NCBI GenBank assembly: GCA_964570895.1
Contig: CAZMZD010000001.1
Span: 124,001-188,000 of the forward strand
DNA from: RGIG1918 sp964570895
Lineage (GTDB): Bacteria; Cyanobacteriota; Vampirovibrionia; Gastranaerophilales; Gastranaerophilaceae
DNA length: 64,000 nt
Direction: 5' to 3'
Below are positions 16,437 through 25,485 of the stretch, in pieces; positions within the stretch are counted from its first letter, which is position 1, and each line of letters starts with the position of its first letter. Position numbers and translations under genes: made by a program. Below the pieces are notes generated by a model, which did no database searches, was not told the origin of the DNA, and worked only from the letters and a program-made list of their open reading frames with translations.

Positions 16437-17160
16437 AAATTTTACACAATTTATTAAAATCGTCCGTGTCTACCATGCAAAATGCTTCAACATATTTTTT
16501 ATCTTTTAGCATTCCTCTGTATTGGTTTAAACCGAGAGCATGGTATTCGTAGTTTTTTTGAGATGTTTGCGAGTTATATGCTGCTATCATCTCTTTTTTG
16601 GTGCTTATCACATCTGTTATATCAACAAAACTGTTAACAAGGCTCAGCGTGGACCACACTTCGTAAAAACAAATTTTTAATGTGTTTTTATGTTTCTTTA
16701 ATTTTAACAGCTTGTTCAAGTTAATTGCAACTGCTTTATGGTCTGGGTGTTGGTCAATTAGGTTTGGTATAAAAATATAGTCATAGCCCGATAAATCAAA
16801 CTCTTTGAATTTTTCTTCTTGCCAAAGAAGTTTTTTGTCTTCGCAGTCTAAATAAGAATAATTTGAAATTTTTGCAATTTTCATGGCGTTTTCAAATTCG
16901 TTTTTTCTGATTTTTATAACTTCTTCTGCTGCAAGGTTTTTAACCCCTTTTCTCCCGTCTGTTAGCAAAATTACATCAAAATTTTTAGCGTTTAGCGCAA
17001 GCATTCCGCCCATTCCGATACTTTCGTCATCAGCATGCGGCGCAAGGCAAAGTGCGCGCTCGTTTTCTTTTAAGGCAAATTCTTCCGGCTTCAAATTAAT
17101 TGAGGCAGTAATTTTTGAAAAATTAAATAAACTTTTTTTGAATAAAAATTTTTTTATCAT
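16429..17160 (-). CDS. PIG-L/LmbE-type N-deacetylase
   Basis: Zinc-dependent deacetylase of the GlcNAc-PI de-N-acetylase superfamily, acting on an N-acetyl amino sugar. Metal-site motifs are APHADDESIGMGG (40-52, with the His-Asp-Asp triad) and DQHPDHKAVA (136-145, whose first His is the third ligand). Length of 243 residues is typical of bacterial members. The start overlaps the end of the glycosyltransferase gene by 4 bp (ATGA) and the 3' end overlaps the kinase/methyltransferase gene, so the three are one operon. Substrate is unknown; a sugar intermediate in surface glycan assembly is the natural candidate. Confidence 0.88.
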   Translation of the reverse strand: MIKKFLFKKSLFNFSKITASINLKPEEFALKENERALCLAPHADDESIGMGGMLALNAKNFDVILLTDGRKGVKNLAAEEVIKIRKNEFENAMKIAKISNYSYLDCEDKKLLWQEEKFKEFDLSGYDYIFIPNLIDQHPDHKAVAINLNKLLKLKKHKNTLKICFYEVWSTLSLVNSFVDITDVISTKKEMIAAYNSQTSQKNYEYHALGLNQYRGMLKDKKYVEAFCMVDTDDFNKLCKIYE

Positions 17161-18260
17161 TCTTTCGCCATATTGTTAATTATTACATCGCCAAAATTTT
17201 TCCAGCTCAAGTTTTCAGCTATTTCATGTGCTTCATGTGCCACATTCACGAACTTTTCGTGTTTATATAAAAACATGTCTGAAACTTCTACGATTTTATT
17301 TGTTAAATTTTCGATTTTATCTATTTCACGCCTGAATACAAAACCGTTCTTGCCATCTTTGATAAGCTCTCTAACGCCTGTTGTGGATGACACAATGCTT
17401 GGCTTGCTGTTTGCTGCAGCCTCAGTTACAACAAGCCCAAAAGCCTCGTTTAATGAAGGCAAAACATAACAATCTATTGTTTTGTAATATTCGTCCATGT
17501 TCGCTTGTTTTGGCAAAAGCTCAATTCTGTCTTCAAGTTTTAAAAACTTGATAAGCAGTTTAAAGAAGCCGGATTTTTCGATTTTTGGAAAAATAATTCG
17601 TGCTTTAATTTTGCTTGATTTTGGCAGTTTTGACATTGCATAAAGCAACAAATATCCGCCTTTATTAAGCCCACCGCCTGCAATTGCGCCAAGCGTGAAA
17701 TAATCTTTTTTATTTGGAGCCACAAATTCTTGCACATCATCTGTTGCAGGAATTGCAACAAAAACCTTTTTTGGGTCTAATTTTAAATTTTCTACATAAT
17801 CAGCCTTCAGGCTTTCGGAAACTGTGAAAGTTGATTTGTTGTATGAAATATTTTTTTCTTGGTTTCTGATTTTCCTATGGTTATAAATTCTTAAAAACCT
17901 TCTCATTAAAGGGTTTTTAGTTTTTTTTGTTTTATATCTTGAAGAGTTTGAATGTAGCAAATTATTTGCAAATGGAAGCAGAACATCGCTCGATAAAATG
18001 TAATCATAAGCTTTTTGCTCAAGAGAGGCTTCTAAATCTTTTCTGAAATGTCTTGAATTAAAGACCGAGATTGAATTTATGCCACTTACAGTGTTATTCC
18101 AGACCACTCCTTTTTTGCAATAAATATCAATTTCAAATTTTTCTGATTTAACAAGTTGTTCGACAAGATGTTTGGTTACCTTGTGCCCGCCACCTGAAAA
18201 GCCTTTTTTGGTGAAGCATTCGTCAAGTGATATTAATATTAGCGCTAATTTCTTTTTCAT
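17157..18260 (-). CDS. GT4-type glycosyltransferase, surface glycan
   Basis: Retaining GT-B glycosyltransferase of the GT1/GT4 group. The N-terminal acceptor domain has GGGHKVTKHLVEQL near residues 23-36. The C-terminal nucleotide-sugar domain carries the EX7E motif in NEAFGLVVTEAAA (E272/E280) followed by SKPSIVSSTTGVRELI, which is diagnostic. Length is 367 residues, no membrane helix. The ATG is preceded by AAAGGTGGA, a strong ribosome site, marking this as the first gene of the minus-strand glycan operon that ends with kdsD. Donor and acceptor cannot be told from sequence. Confidence 0.9.
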   Translation of the reverse strand: MKKKLALILISLDECFTKKGFSGGGHKVTKHLVEQLVKSEKFEIDIYCKKGVVWNNTVSGINSISVFNSRHFRKDLEASLEQKAYDYILSSDVLLPFANNLLHSNSSRYKTKKTKNPLMRRFLRIYNHRKIRNQEKNISYNKSTFTVSESLKADYVENLKLDPKKVFVAIPATDDVQEFVAPNKKDYFTLGAIAGGGLNKGGYLLLYAMSKLPKSSKIKARIIFPKIEKSGFFKLLIKFLKLEDRIELLPKQANMDEYYKTIDCYVLPSLNEAFGLVVTEAAANSKPSIVSSTTGVRELIKDGKNGFVFRREIDKIENLTNKIVEVSDMFLYKHEKFVNVAHEAHEIAENLSWKNFGDVIINNMAKE

Positions 18261-18382
18261 ATTCCACCTTTTTAATTATTTTATTATGAAAACACCCGTG
18301 TGACAAATTTGTAAATATCAGTAATTGGCGGTGCACATTAACACGGACTGCAACTTATTATGCCATTGCTAAAGTTTTAATG

Positions 18383-18483
18383 TGTCACCCTGAACTTGTT
18401 TCAGGGTCTTATTAACTTTAGACGAAGCAAATATTTTTGAGCTTCATTAATTAGAAAGATGCTGAAATAAATTCAGCATGACA
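18383..18483. repeat. MITE/REP-like element, copy A
   Basis: A 101-bp non-coding element bounded by imperfect inverted ends: TGTCACCCTGAA at 18383 and, on the other strand, TGTCATGCTGAA ending at 18483 (10 of 12 match). Its first 29 bp are identical to copy B at 25216. Each end is itself a hairpin (CCCTGAA...TTCAGGG; GCTGAA...TTCAGC). There is no ORF inside. Confidence 0.6.
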
Positions 18484-18495
18484 AAAATTTCTTGC

Positions 18496-18526
18496 ACAAA
18501 AAAAGAGGCTTTAAGCCTCTTTTAAA
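18496..18526 (-). terminator. Rho-independent terminator after truncated tRNA copy
   Basis: On the minus strand AAGAGGCTT pairs with AAGCCTCTT and a T7 run follows. It sits directly after the truncated tRNA-fMet tail at 18520-18546, just as the intact tRNA has its own terminator. Confidence 0.7.
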
Positions 18527-18546
18527 TGGTTGCGGAGGCAGGATTT
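18520..18546 (-). pseudogene. Truncated duplicate of tRNA-fMet 3' end
   Basis: A 27-bp perfect copy of 18755-18781. It contains the last 20 nt of the initiator tRNA gene including the encoded CCA, plus 7 bp of downstream sequence. The 5' part of the tRNA is absent and is replaced by the 50-bp tandem repeat. A flanking TCTTGCA-A7 box is also shared by both copies, so the duplication unit was tRNA tail plus terminator region, with the hairpin itself changed. Confidence 0.7.
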
Positions 18547-18687
18547 TGCAAAGCGAACAGGCGAAGAATGAGCCTTGTGAGCCTGTACCTACTCGGTGCA
18601 AAGCGAACAGGCGAAGAATGAGCCTTGTGAGCCTGTACCTACTCGGTGCAAAGCGAACAGGCGAAGAATGAGCCTTGTGAGCCTGTA
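18547..18687. repeat. 50-bp tandem repeat, 2.8 units
   Basis: Three copies with an exact 50-bp period (starting at 18547, 18597, 18647), the first two identical and the third identical for 41 bp before diverging. Each unit starts TGCAAAGCGAACAGGCGAAG and contains an inverted pair ACAGGC...GCCTGT around an 18-nt loop, so each could form a hairpin. It lies between the truncated and the intact tRNA-fMet tails. There are no unique spacers, hence this is not a CRISPR. Confidence 0.9.
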
Positions 18688-18728
18688 TTCGTAGCGAAGC
18701 GAAGGTGAACCGAGGTGAAAATCTTGCA

Positions 18729-18760
18729 TAAAAAAACCACTCATTTCTGGGTGGTTTTAA
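18729..18760 (-). terminator. Rho-independent terminator of tRNA-fMet
   Basis: On the minus strand AAAACCAC pairs with GTGGTTTT around a short loop, followed by a T-run, starting just after the tRNA CCA end. Confidence 0.75.
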
Positions 18761-18761
18761 A

Positions 18762-18838
<77 letters not shown>

Positions 18839-18879
18839 GTACATCATTATAATATCAGATAAATATTTTTTTTCAAGAT

Positions 18880-18952
18880 AGCGGGAGACGAGGTTCGAAC
18901 TCGCGACAGCTTGCTTGGAAGGCAAGTACTCTACCAATTGAGTTACTCCCGC
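18880..18952 (-). tRNA. tRNA-Gly (TCC)
   Basis: A 73-nt cloverleaf starting GCGGGAGTAACTCAATTGG, anticodon TCC in loop CTTCCAA, T-arm CGAGTTCGAACCTCG, discriminator T. CCA is not encoded. It lies 41 bp upstream of tRNA-fMet on the same strand, so the two are probably co-transcribed. Confidence 0.95.
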
Positions 18953-18995
18953 AACTGATATCTGTTATACAACACTCAAACATTTTTTTCAAGTT

Positions 18996-19433
18996 TTAAT
19001 TATTTTCATGCTGAGTCATGTCTGTATATTTTGCAATAACTTTTTCTTTAAATGTTTTTGGCGCTTCAGCTTGCGGAGTGTCTTCTTTATAAATAATAAG
19101 ATATTCATTTTTGCCAACCATTTTGAATTTATTTCTTGCAATCGCTTCTGCTTTATTTTGTGAATTGAACTCTTTGAGCTCTTTTTTTAAGTTGTCATTT
19201 TCGCGCTTGGCTTCATCTCTAAGCTTTTTGGATATGCCGATTTTTTGCCTGTGGCTCACTGTTTTAATAGTGTTTATGACTGCGCTTGCAGTCAATTGCG
19301 CCACACAACCAATTAAAACAAAAGTAAAAAACGAATGATAAAATTTCCATTTAATCGTTCTTGATTTCTGTTTGTCAGCCGCTTCTTCTTTCAAACTTTT
19401 CTTTTTAATTGTTGAAATATCTTTCATTGCCAT
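18996..19433 (-). CDS. DivIC/FtsB-like septum formation protein
   Basis: Bitopic cell-division protein of the septum formation initiator family (PF04977). A basic cytoplasmic N-terminus (1-31) is followed by one membrane segment (about 33-52) and a charged coiled coil (about 70-95). Then comes the family signature AIARNKFKMVGKNEYLIIY (about 98-116), which in DivIC/FtsB links to the divisome. The 145-residue length fits. TATAAT ends exactly 6 nt before the ATG with TTGAAA 16 bp further upstream, and no ribosome site exists, so the message should be leaderless and the start at 19433 is well supported. It is divergent from secA. Confidence 0.85.
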   Translation of the reverse strand: MAMKDISTIKKKSLKEEAADKQKSRTIKWKFYHSFFTFVLIGCVAQLTASAVINTIKTVSHRQKIGISKKLRDEAKRENDNLKKELKEFNSQNKAEAIARNKFKMVGKNEYLIIYKEDTPQAEAPKTFKEKVIAKYTDMTQHENN

Positions 19434-19439
19434 GACTCA

Positions 19440-19467
19440 ATTATACAATACCACCTTTAAATTTCAA
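19440..19467 (-). promoter_or_regulatory. Promoter of the DivIC-like gene, leaderless start
   Basis: On the minus strand TTGAAA (19467-19462), a 16-bp spacer and a perfect TATAAT (19445-19440), ending 6 nt before the ATG at 19433. This is one of the best promoter matches in the window. Confidence 0.7.
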
Positions 19468-19538
19468 TTGTCATTAACTTTTTGACCAATACTAATTTAT
19501 GTTTTTGTGATAAAATGGCACTTGAGGAGATTTTTTAC

Positions 19539-22208
19539 ATGGCATTAGTTGATATTTTAAAACTTATATTTAAAGACCCTGCTGAAAGAAAAGTGGCTCG
19601 CGTTATGCCAATTGTGGATAGAATTAACGCGCTTGAGCCTGAAATTTCAGCATTATCGGACGATGAACTTAAGGCTCAAACAGCTAAATTTAAAGAAATT
19701 TTAGCTGCTCGCCCAACGTCTTCTGACCCTAAAAAAGATAGAGCCCTTGAAAAAGAAGCGCTTGACTCTATTCTTCCTGAAGCTTTTGCAACAGTTCGCG
19801 AAGTCGGAAAAAGGGTTCTTAACATGCGCCACTTTGACGTTCAATTAATTGGCGGGATTTATCTTCATGAAGGTCACATTGCAGAGATGAGAACAGGGGA
19901 GGGTAAAACCCTTGTTGCAACACTTCCGGCGTATCTTAACGCGCTCACAGGTAAAGGTGTTCATATTATCACGGTCAACGATTATCTTGCGGAACGTGAT
20001 AAAAATTGGATGGGCAAAATTTTTGAATTTTTAGGGCTCACGGTTGGCGTAGTTTTATCTTCCACTCGTGCTTTAGGCGACGAAGTGGAGCTTAAAAAGA
20101 TTGCCTATAATGCTGATATCACATACGGCACAAACAATGAATTCGGCTTTGATTATCTGCGTGACAACATGTCGTCATCTGTTGAGAATTGTGTTCAAAG
20201 ACCTGTAAATTACGCGATTATAGACGAAGTTGACTCAATCTTAATTGACGAAGCAAGAACTCCGCTTATCATTTCAGGTCGCCTTGAAAAATCGGCTGAA
20301 ACATATAAAATGATGGCAAAAATTGCTCCGCAACTTGAAAAAAATAAAGATTACGAAGTTGATGAAAAAAATAAAAACGTAATTTTAACAGAAGACGGAA
20401 TTGACAAGGCGCAAGAGCTGTTAAATGTTAAAGAATTATTTGATATTCAAACGCAATATGCTCATCACTTGCTTCAAGCCTTGAAGGCGAAAGAACTTTA
20501 CATTAAAGACACAGACTATGTTGTGCGCGGTGAAGAAGTTGTTATTGTGGATGAATTTACAGGGCGCCTTATGGAAGGCCGCCGTTGGTCTGAAGGACTT
20601 CATCAAGCGGTTGAGGCTAAAGAAGGGGTTAAAATTCAAGACGAAACACAAACTCTTGCAAGTATCACTTTCCAAAATCTTTTCAGATTATATCCAAAAC
20701 TCTCAGGCATGACAGGGACTGCCATGACAGAAGAAGCAGAATTTGGCAAAATTTATAACCTCCCTGTAACTCAAATTCCGACAAATAAGCCTGACATCAG
20801 AAAAAACTTTTCAGATGTAATTTATAAAACTCAAATTGAAAAATACAATAATGTTGTAAATGAAATTGAGCAAATGCACAAAATCGGGCGCCCTGTGCTT
20901 GTGGGCACGGTTTCGATTGATAAATCCGAATTTTTATCATCTTTATTGAAAAAAAGAAAAATCCCACACAATGTGCTAAACGCTAAGCACCATGAAAAAG
21001 AAGCATATATTATTGCACAAGCAGGCAGGCTTGGGGCAGTTACAATTGCTACCAACATGGCAGGGCGCGGAACAGACATATTGCTTGGCGGGAACCCTGA
21101 ATATCTTGCTAAACAAGATTTAGACGAAAAAGGAATTGTTCCTGATAATTCTAAAAGATATGAAGAACAAAAAGAAATCGCCCTTCAGAGAGCGCGCGAA
21201 ATTACAGAAGTTGAGCATGCTAAAGTTGTGGAACTCGGCGGTTTGCATGTTATAGGCACAGAGCGCCATGAATCTCGAAGAATTGATAACCAATTGAGAG
21301 GTCGTGCTGCTCGCCAAGGGGACCCTGGTTCAACTAGATTTTTCTTATCCCTTGAAGATGATCTTATGAGAATTTTTGGCGGGGATAAAATTATTCACCT
21401 GATGAATATGATGAATGTTGAAGACAATATGGCAATTGAAAATCCGCTTATCACGCGCCAAATTCAATCCGCTCAAAAGAAAGTTGAAACTTATCATTTT
21501 GATGCAAGAAAAAGCGTTCTTGAATATGACGATGTTGTGAATGTTCAAAGAGAAAAATTTTATGTTCAAAGGCGCGAAGTCTTGATGGCGGAAAGCGTTT
21601 ACGACCATATTTTGTATATGATTGGCAGAGAGGTGGATAAAATTTTATCTCAATATATTTCGCCTGATATGTCGCCTGCAGAGTATGTTCCGAGCGAAAT
21701 TAAGCTTATGGTTGACGAACTTCACAGTGTTTTTCCATTTATGCGCGACATTGGAGTTGAGGACATTAAAAATTCAAGATTTCATGAAATATCTAAAACC
21801 CTTCAAGACAGGGCTCTCGATGGTTACAAAGAGCATGAATTGGGCTTAATTAACAATTTTAATGAGCTTATAAAAAGATATGGCAGAGAATCTGAAATGC
21901 AAATCGCTTTTTCTGATGACAACATCTTAAGAACAATCGAAAAAGATGTTCTTTTGAGCGTTATTGACACAAAATGGACTGAGCATTTGAATAGCATTGA
22001 TATGTTGAAAGACAGTATTGGGCTTGTCGCATACGGGCAAAAAGATCCGCTTATGGAGTATAAAAAAGAGGCGTTTAACCTCTTTAATTCAATGATGTCT
22101 GAAATTCAATCTGAAACCGTGCGCCATATTATCCGCGCAAGGTTTGGAGTTCAAATTGTTAACACGGAACTTGGCGATAGCGTGAATATACCGCTTATTG
22201 ATGATTAA
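19539..22208 (+). CDS. secA: Protein translocase motor SecA
   Basis: ATPase that pushes preproteins through SecYEG. Motifs include Walker A MRTGEGKTLVATLP, DEAD-type VDSILIDEARTPLIISG, the preprotein cross-linking domain, and the helicase-2 block NMAGRGTDILLGG followed by LRGRAARQGDPGS. The ATG at 19539 is preferred over an upstream frame start at 19482, since GAGGAGA lies about 9 nt before it and MALVDILKLIFKDPAERK is a normal SecA N-terminus. The 889-residue protein ends soon after the helical scaffold domain and lacks the usual C-terminal CxCxSGx...CH zinc tail, which is also missing in some other lineages. It ends convergently, 1 bp from the next gene. Confidence 0.97.
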   Translation: MALVDILKLIFKDPAERKVARVMPIVDRINALEPEISALSDDELKAQTAKFKEILAARPTSSDPKKDRALEKEALDSILPEAFATVREVGKRVLNMRHFDVQLIGGIYLHEGHIAEMRTGEGKTLVATLPAYLNALTGKGVHIITVNDYLAERDKNWMGKIFEFLGLTVGVVLSSTRALGDEVELKKIAYNADITYGTNNEFGFDYLRDNMSSSVENCVQRPVNYAIIDEVDSILIDEARTPLIISGRLEKSAETYKMMAKIAPQLEKNKDYEVDEKNKNVILTEDGIDKAQELLNVKELFDIQTQYAHHLLQALKAKELYIKDTDYVVRGEEVVIVDEFTGRLMEGRRWSEGLHQAVEAKEGVKIQDETQTLASITFQNLFRLYPKLSGMTGTAMTEEAEFGKIYNLPVTQIPTNKPDIRKNFSDVIYKTQIEKYNNVVNEIEQMHKIGRPVLVGTVSIDKSEFLSSLLKKRKIPHNVLNAKHHEKEAYIIAQAGRLGAVTIATNMAGRGTDILLGGNPEYLAKQDLDEKGIVPDNSKRYEEQKEIALQRAREITEVEHAKVVELGGLHVIGTERHESRRIDNQLRGRAARQGDPGSTRFFLSLEDDLMRIFGGDKIIHLMNMMNVEDNMAIENPLITRQIQSAQKKVETYHFDARKSVLEYDDVVNVQREKFYVQRREVLMAESVYDHILYMIGREVDKILSQYISPDMSPAEYVPSEIKLMVDELHSVFPFMRDIGVEDIKNSRFHEISKTLQDRALDGYKEHELGLINNFNELIKRYGRESEMQIAFSDDNILRTIEKDVLLSVIDTKWTEHLNSIDMLKDSIGLVAYGQKDPLMEYKKEAFNLFNSMMSEIQSETVRHIIRARFGVQIVNTELGDSVNIPLIDD

Positions 22209-22209
22209 T

Positions 22210-22578
22210 TTATAAATTGTCTTCGAAAATAACCTTAAGTTTTCCGGCTTCAGGGTTAGATAATTCGATTTCAATTTTATTTAAGCCTTCTTTAATGCAA
22301 TTTATGCCTTCTTCAAGCCTGAAAGTGCATTCTTGACCTAATCTAAAATGAATTGGGTTAATTTCTGATACACAATTTGCAAGTTGTTTAATATTTTGGG
22401 TGATGAAATATGTCACCTCTTTTGAAAATTTGTGCCCGTTAATTTGCACATATTCAAAACCGCAAATTGCCCCGGGGCCAAGAACATTTTTAAGGTCAAA
22501 TTCAATTGCGCCCGAGTTAAATCTAAGAGAACCTTTTTTGTAAATTCTCTTAATAAGAAAATCAGGTAAAACCGCCAT
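22210..22578 (-). CDS. Small conserved-looking orphan next to GH35
   Basis: A 122-residue soluble protein of unknown function. It has an alternating beta pattern, a central GPGAICGFEYVQINGHKF segment and a terminal EEGINCIKEGLNKIEIEL then GKLKVIFED, reading like a beta sandwich. There is no signal peptide. The ATG has an AAGGAG-type ribosome site, and the gene starts 12 bp after the GH35 stop, so they share an operon. A carbohydrate-binding or accessory role to the glycosidase is inferred from that link only. Confidence 0.7.
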   Translation of the reverse strand: MAVLPDFLIKRIYKKGSLRFNSGAIEFDLKNVLGPGAICGFEYVQINGHKFSKEVTYFITQNIKQLANCVSEINPIHFRLGQECTFRLEEGINCIKEGLNKIEIELSNPEAGKLKVIFEDNL

Positions 22579-22590
22579 ATTATGCTCCTT

Positions 22591-25008
22591 TTAGTGTAGT
22601 TGATAAATCTTATGGGTTTCTATATTTATTATAACACTACTTATGTAGTTTTTAAAGTCCCAACTGTCTTGAATTCTGTGGCTTTTTTCCCAAATGACGA
22701 TTTTAAGATTGTTGTTTTTCTTTAAAAACACAGGCGGGAGGTAAAATTTTGTTTGATGAGAGTTGCTTCTGATAAATCTGCCTATTTTTGTATCGTTTAA
22801 ATATATGGTTGCGCGCCTGAACGGAGTTTTTCCCATATCAAGCACAAGCGGGGCAAAAATGTCGGTATTAAATAAATTTTCAGGAAGCTCGAAATTCTTT
22901 GAAATGCTTGCTATATATGGCGCTTGCCCTTCTTTAATTTCGCGCATTTCTTTTGAAATTTTGTTTCTTATATGCCACTCAATTTTTTCATTGTTGTCGG
23001 TTTTGAAATAAATCAGACCTCTTGGCGAACCAATGTTATTTGAAAAGCCCCTGTCGAAACCTAAATTTTGAACAAGAATTGAAATTTCGTTTTCGTCATT
23101 TACAAGAAAATCGCTTGGAACACCAACTGATATGTGTTCGTCAATTTGCATTAGGTTATCATATTTATAGCTGTTTCTATTTAAAAGTTCTTCCCCGTTA
23201 ATATAAATTGCAAAAATGTGCCTTGCAGTAATTGAAATTTCTCTAACTTTATTTGAAATTTTCCCTTTGTACCATATAAATTCGCTGTATACATCGAGCG
23301 CAAAAGCGTCGCGCAGGCTGCCATCTTCGTTTTGTTGGACAGGTTTCCAGCTCGAATAGTCATAATTTTCTTCAAGCTCCGGCGCACAAAATGAAACATC
23401 AAAATTTGTCAGTTTTATTTTTACCGGCTGCGCTTCGTAATTCAAGCAATTTGCGCTCCAGCCGGTTTTGTTTTCGTATATTTTAATTTCGCGCGTTGCG
23501 CTTGTTGCAATTTTTCCGTTAGGATAGATGAAATCCGCGCCAAAAATCAGCTTTTCGCCAATTTTCCAGCATGTGTTATAGGTTTTATGCGCTGCAAAAA
23601 TAAATTTTGTTTTTCCAAAACTTATTTCTTCAAAATCATCCTTATCGCCTGAAATTTTGTGCATTTCGTCGTTTTTATCTTTAATTTCGACCGAATTTTT
23701 ATAATCTGATATTAAAAAGACGGTTTCATGCTCTTCATCTTTTAATCTTGCAAATATCTCAAGCCCGCATGACACAATTTCGCAATCCATAAGAGCCAAA
23801 TTTTCAGGCAAAATCTTCATGTCGAATGGGTCTAAGTCAAAATTTGCAACGCGCGTTTGCGCAAAATTTAAGTTCCTGACAAAATGCCACTTGCAGTTAT
23901 TGATTTTATCGTACCTTATCCAATGTTTGCAGTTATCAGAAGTCTTTGGCACATCGTCAACCCGCTCGGTGCACGCCAAATTAAAACTTTCTAAGAAATA
24001 ATTAATTTCTTTTGCTTTTTTAAAATTATCTTTAATAACCCCTAATTCGCTTATGGGGGCTGCAAAATCATAACTTGTGTAAACTTCGTCAGAGCTTGTG
24101 TTTTCAATGTTTGTGCCGCCTATTGTCATATAGTGGTTATAGGCCGTTATTCCTTGCGCCAGAGCAGTTTTGGTCATTATGTTAATATGCTCGTAGCCCA
24201 TATCTTCTCTGATTTTATCGTAACCTGTGCCAAGCCACTTGTCATACCAACCGGATTGAAGCTCTGCAATGTATGTTGGCGCATTTTCTTTAAAATAGCT
24301 TGTCATATCCTCCAGATTGTCCAAGGTGTCAAGGGTATATAAATCCTCTCTCCAATTGACTTTTGGGTTGATGTATGGGTATAAGTCACAAGCATAAATG
24401 TCAACAACGTCTGAATATAAGCCCGCGATATAGGCGTCATTATGGAATATTGGAGCTTTCACACCCAATTCTTTTGAATAATCATAAAGTTCTTTAATGT
24501 ATTCTTCTTCGCCCCCGTTGGTTGAATATTCATTTTCGATTTGAAACAAAATAACGTTGTCAAATTTGTTTATAATTGGCACAATTTTCGCGTACCATTT
24601 TTTGACTTCTTCCATATATTTTGGAGAGTAGATATAGTTTCCGTCATCTCTGTTTCGAAGGACAATATCTTTTTCTTTCAAAAGCCAATAGGGAATGCCC
24701 CCTGCTGACACTTCCGCGTTTATAAAAGGCCCTGGGCGCGCTACCACAAAAAGCCCTAAATCTTTTGCAATTTCAAGCAATTTTTCAACATTTTTATAGT
24801 CTTCAAAGTCATATTTGCCTTTGATTTCTTCGTGAAAACTCCAATAAAAATATATGTCGACAGCGTTATATCCGCCTGCTTTCATTTTAGAGAGCCTGTC
24901 ATGCCACTCCTTTTCGCCCAATGTTCTAAAATAATGAATTGAGCCACACCTTAAAACAATTCTTTCCCCGTCAACAATCAGGGAATGTTTATCAAATTCA
25001 ACACGCAT
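22591..25008 (-). CDS. GH35-family beta-galactosidase-like glycosidase
   Basis: Glycoside hydrolase of family 35, a retaining exo-beta-galactosidase family. The N-terminal (beta/alpha)8 barrel shows RPGPFINAEVSAGGIPYWLL (91-110), the acid/base motif QIENEYS with E160, and the probable nucleophile in YIAELQSGW (E249). The C-terminal half (about 400-805) is beta-rich, matching jelly-roll domains, with GRFIRSNSHQTKFYLPP near 760. There is no signal peptide, so the enzyme is cytoplasmic and should act on imported oligosaccharides. No sugar transporter is adjacent. A TTGACT-16-TAAAAT promoter places the RNA start at the ATG, giving a leaderless message. Substrate specificity is not proven by sequence. 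Confidence 0.9.
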   Translation of the reverse strand: MRVEFDKHSLIVDGERIVLRCGSIHYFRTLGEKEWHDRLSKMKAGGYNAVDIYFYWSFHEEIKGKYDFEDYKNVEKLLEIAKDLGLFVVARPGPFINAEVSAGGIPYWLLKEKDIVLRNRDDGNYIYSPKYMEEVKKWYAKIVPIINKFDNVILFQIENEYSTNGGEEEYIKELYDYSKELGVKAPIFHNDAYIAGLYSDVVDIYACDLYPYINPKVNWREDLYTLDTLDNLEDMTSYFKENAPTYIAELQSGWYDKWLGTGYDKIREDMGYEHINIMTKTALAQGITAYNHYMTIGGTNIENTSSDEVYTSYDFAAPISELGVIKDNFKKAKEINYFLESFNLACTERVDDVPKTSDNCKHWIRYDKINNCKWHFVRNLNFAQTRVANFDLDPFDMKILPENLALMDCEIVSCGLEIFARLKDEEHETVFLISDYKNSVEIKDKNDEMHKISGDKDDFEEISFGKTKFIFAAHKTYNTCWKIGEKLIFGADFIYPNGKIATSATREIKIYENKTGWSANCLNYEAQPVKIKLTNFDVSFCAPELEENYDYSSWKPVQQNEDGSLRDAFALDVYSEFIWYKGKISNKVREISITARHIFAIYINGEELLNRNSYKYDNLMQIDEHISVGVPSDFLVNDENEISILVQNLGFDRGFSNNIGSPRGLIYFKTDNNEKIEWHIRNKISKEMREIKEGQAPYIASISKNFELPENLFNTDIFAPLVLDMGKTPFRRATIYLNDTKIGRFIRSNSHQTKFYLPPVFLKKNNNLKIVIWEKSHRIQDSWDFKNYISSVIINIETHKIYQLH

Positions 25009-25014
25009 ATCTTC

Positions 25015-25042
25015 ATTTTAACATTCGTTCTGATTTAGTCAA
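25015..25042 (-). promoter_or_regulatory. Promoter of the GH35 gene, leaderless start
   Basis: On the minus strand TTGACT (25042-25037), a 16-bp spacer and TAAAAT (25020-25015), ending 6 nt before the ATG at 25008. No Shine-Dalgarno sequence is present. Confidence 0.6.
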
Positions 25043-25119
25043 TAAAGCTAAGCCTTTTTTCTTATTTTTCTTGCAAAAGATTTAAAATGGATATAAAATG
25101 GTTTTGGAAATGCCTTCAT

Positions 25120-25191
25120 GCGGGGGTAATTCAGTGGTAGAATGTTTGCTTCCCAAGCAAAATGTCGCGGGTTCGAGCCCCGTTCCCCGCT
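25120..25191 (+). tRNA. tRNA-Gly (CCC)
   Basis: A 72-nt cloverleaf starting GCGGGGGTAATTCAGTGGTA, anticodon CCC in loop TTCCCAA, and T-arm CGGGTTCGAGCCCCG. The 3' acceptor TTCCCCGC pairs with the 5' end with one G:T. CCA is not encoded. It complements the Gly(TCC) tRNA at 18880. Confidence 0.95.
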
Positions 25192-25215
25192 TTTGATTTG
25201 GTCTTTTTAAAATTA

Positions 25216-25485
25216 TGTCACCCTGAACTTGTTTCAGGGTCTTACTAATTATGTAGCACGACATTAATATCGTTCATTTTATTATTCTTTCTTTGCCCTG
25301 CGGCGCTTGAAGTGAAAAAGAGAGAACTCCTTGACTCTTTGCGAACACGTGAGCATTAGAGGCAAGGTGGTGCTTTAGCAAAAATGAAAAAGAGTAAAAA
25401 TGAATATTACGCCACATTAACTGATAAGATCCTGAACAGCTTGAAAATTGCGGCTTCGCCTAATTTTCTGCGCTTTCAGGATGAC
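25216..25485. repeat. MITE/REP-like element, copy B
   Basis: A 270-bp non-coding element that begins with the same 29 bp as copy A at 18383. It ends with the inverted partner CGTCATCCTGAA on the other strand (10 of 12 match to the left end). The internal sequence differs from copy A and is longer. No ORF with coding character lies inside. It starts 25 bp after tRNA-Gly(CCC). Confidence 0.55.

Noticed and set aside
18547..18687. Possible CRISPR array
   Set aside because: The 50-bp units are directly adjacent with no unique spacers, and no cas gene is present.
19482..19538. Upstream start for secA
   Set aside because: The extra 19 residues do not match SecA, and GAGGAGA lies before the ATG at 19539.
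25082..25264. Minus-strand 60-codon ORF over tRNA-Gly and the repeat element
   Set aside because: It is the antisense of the tRNA gene and the repeat; such frames are a classic false protein and there is no ribosome site.
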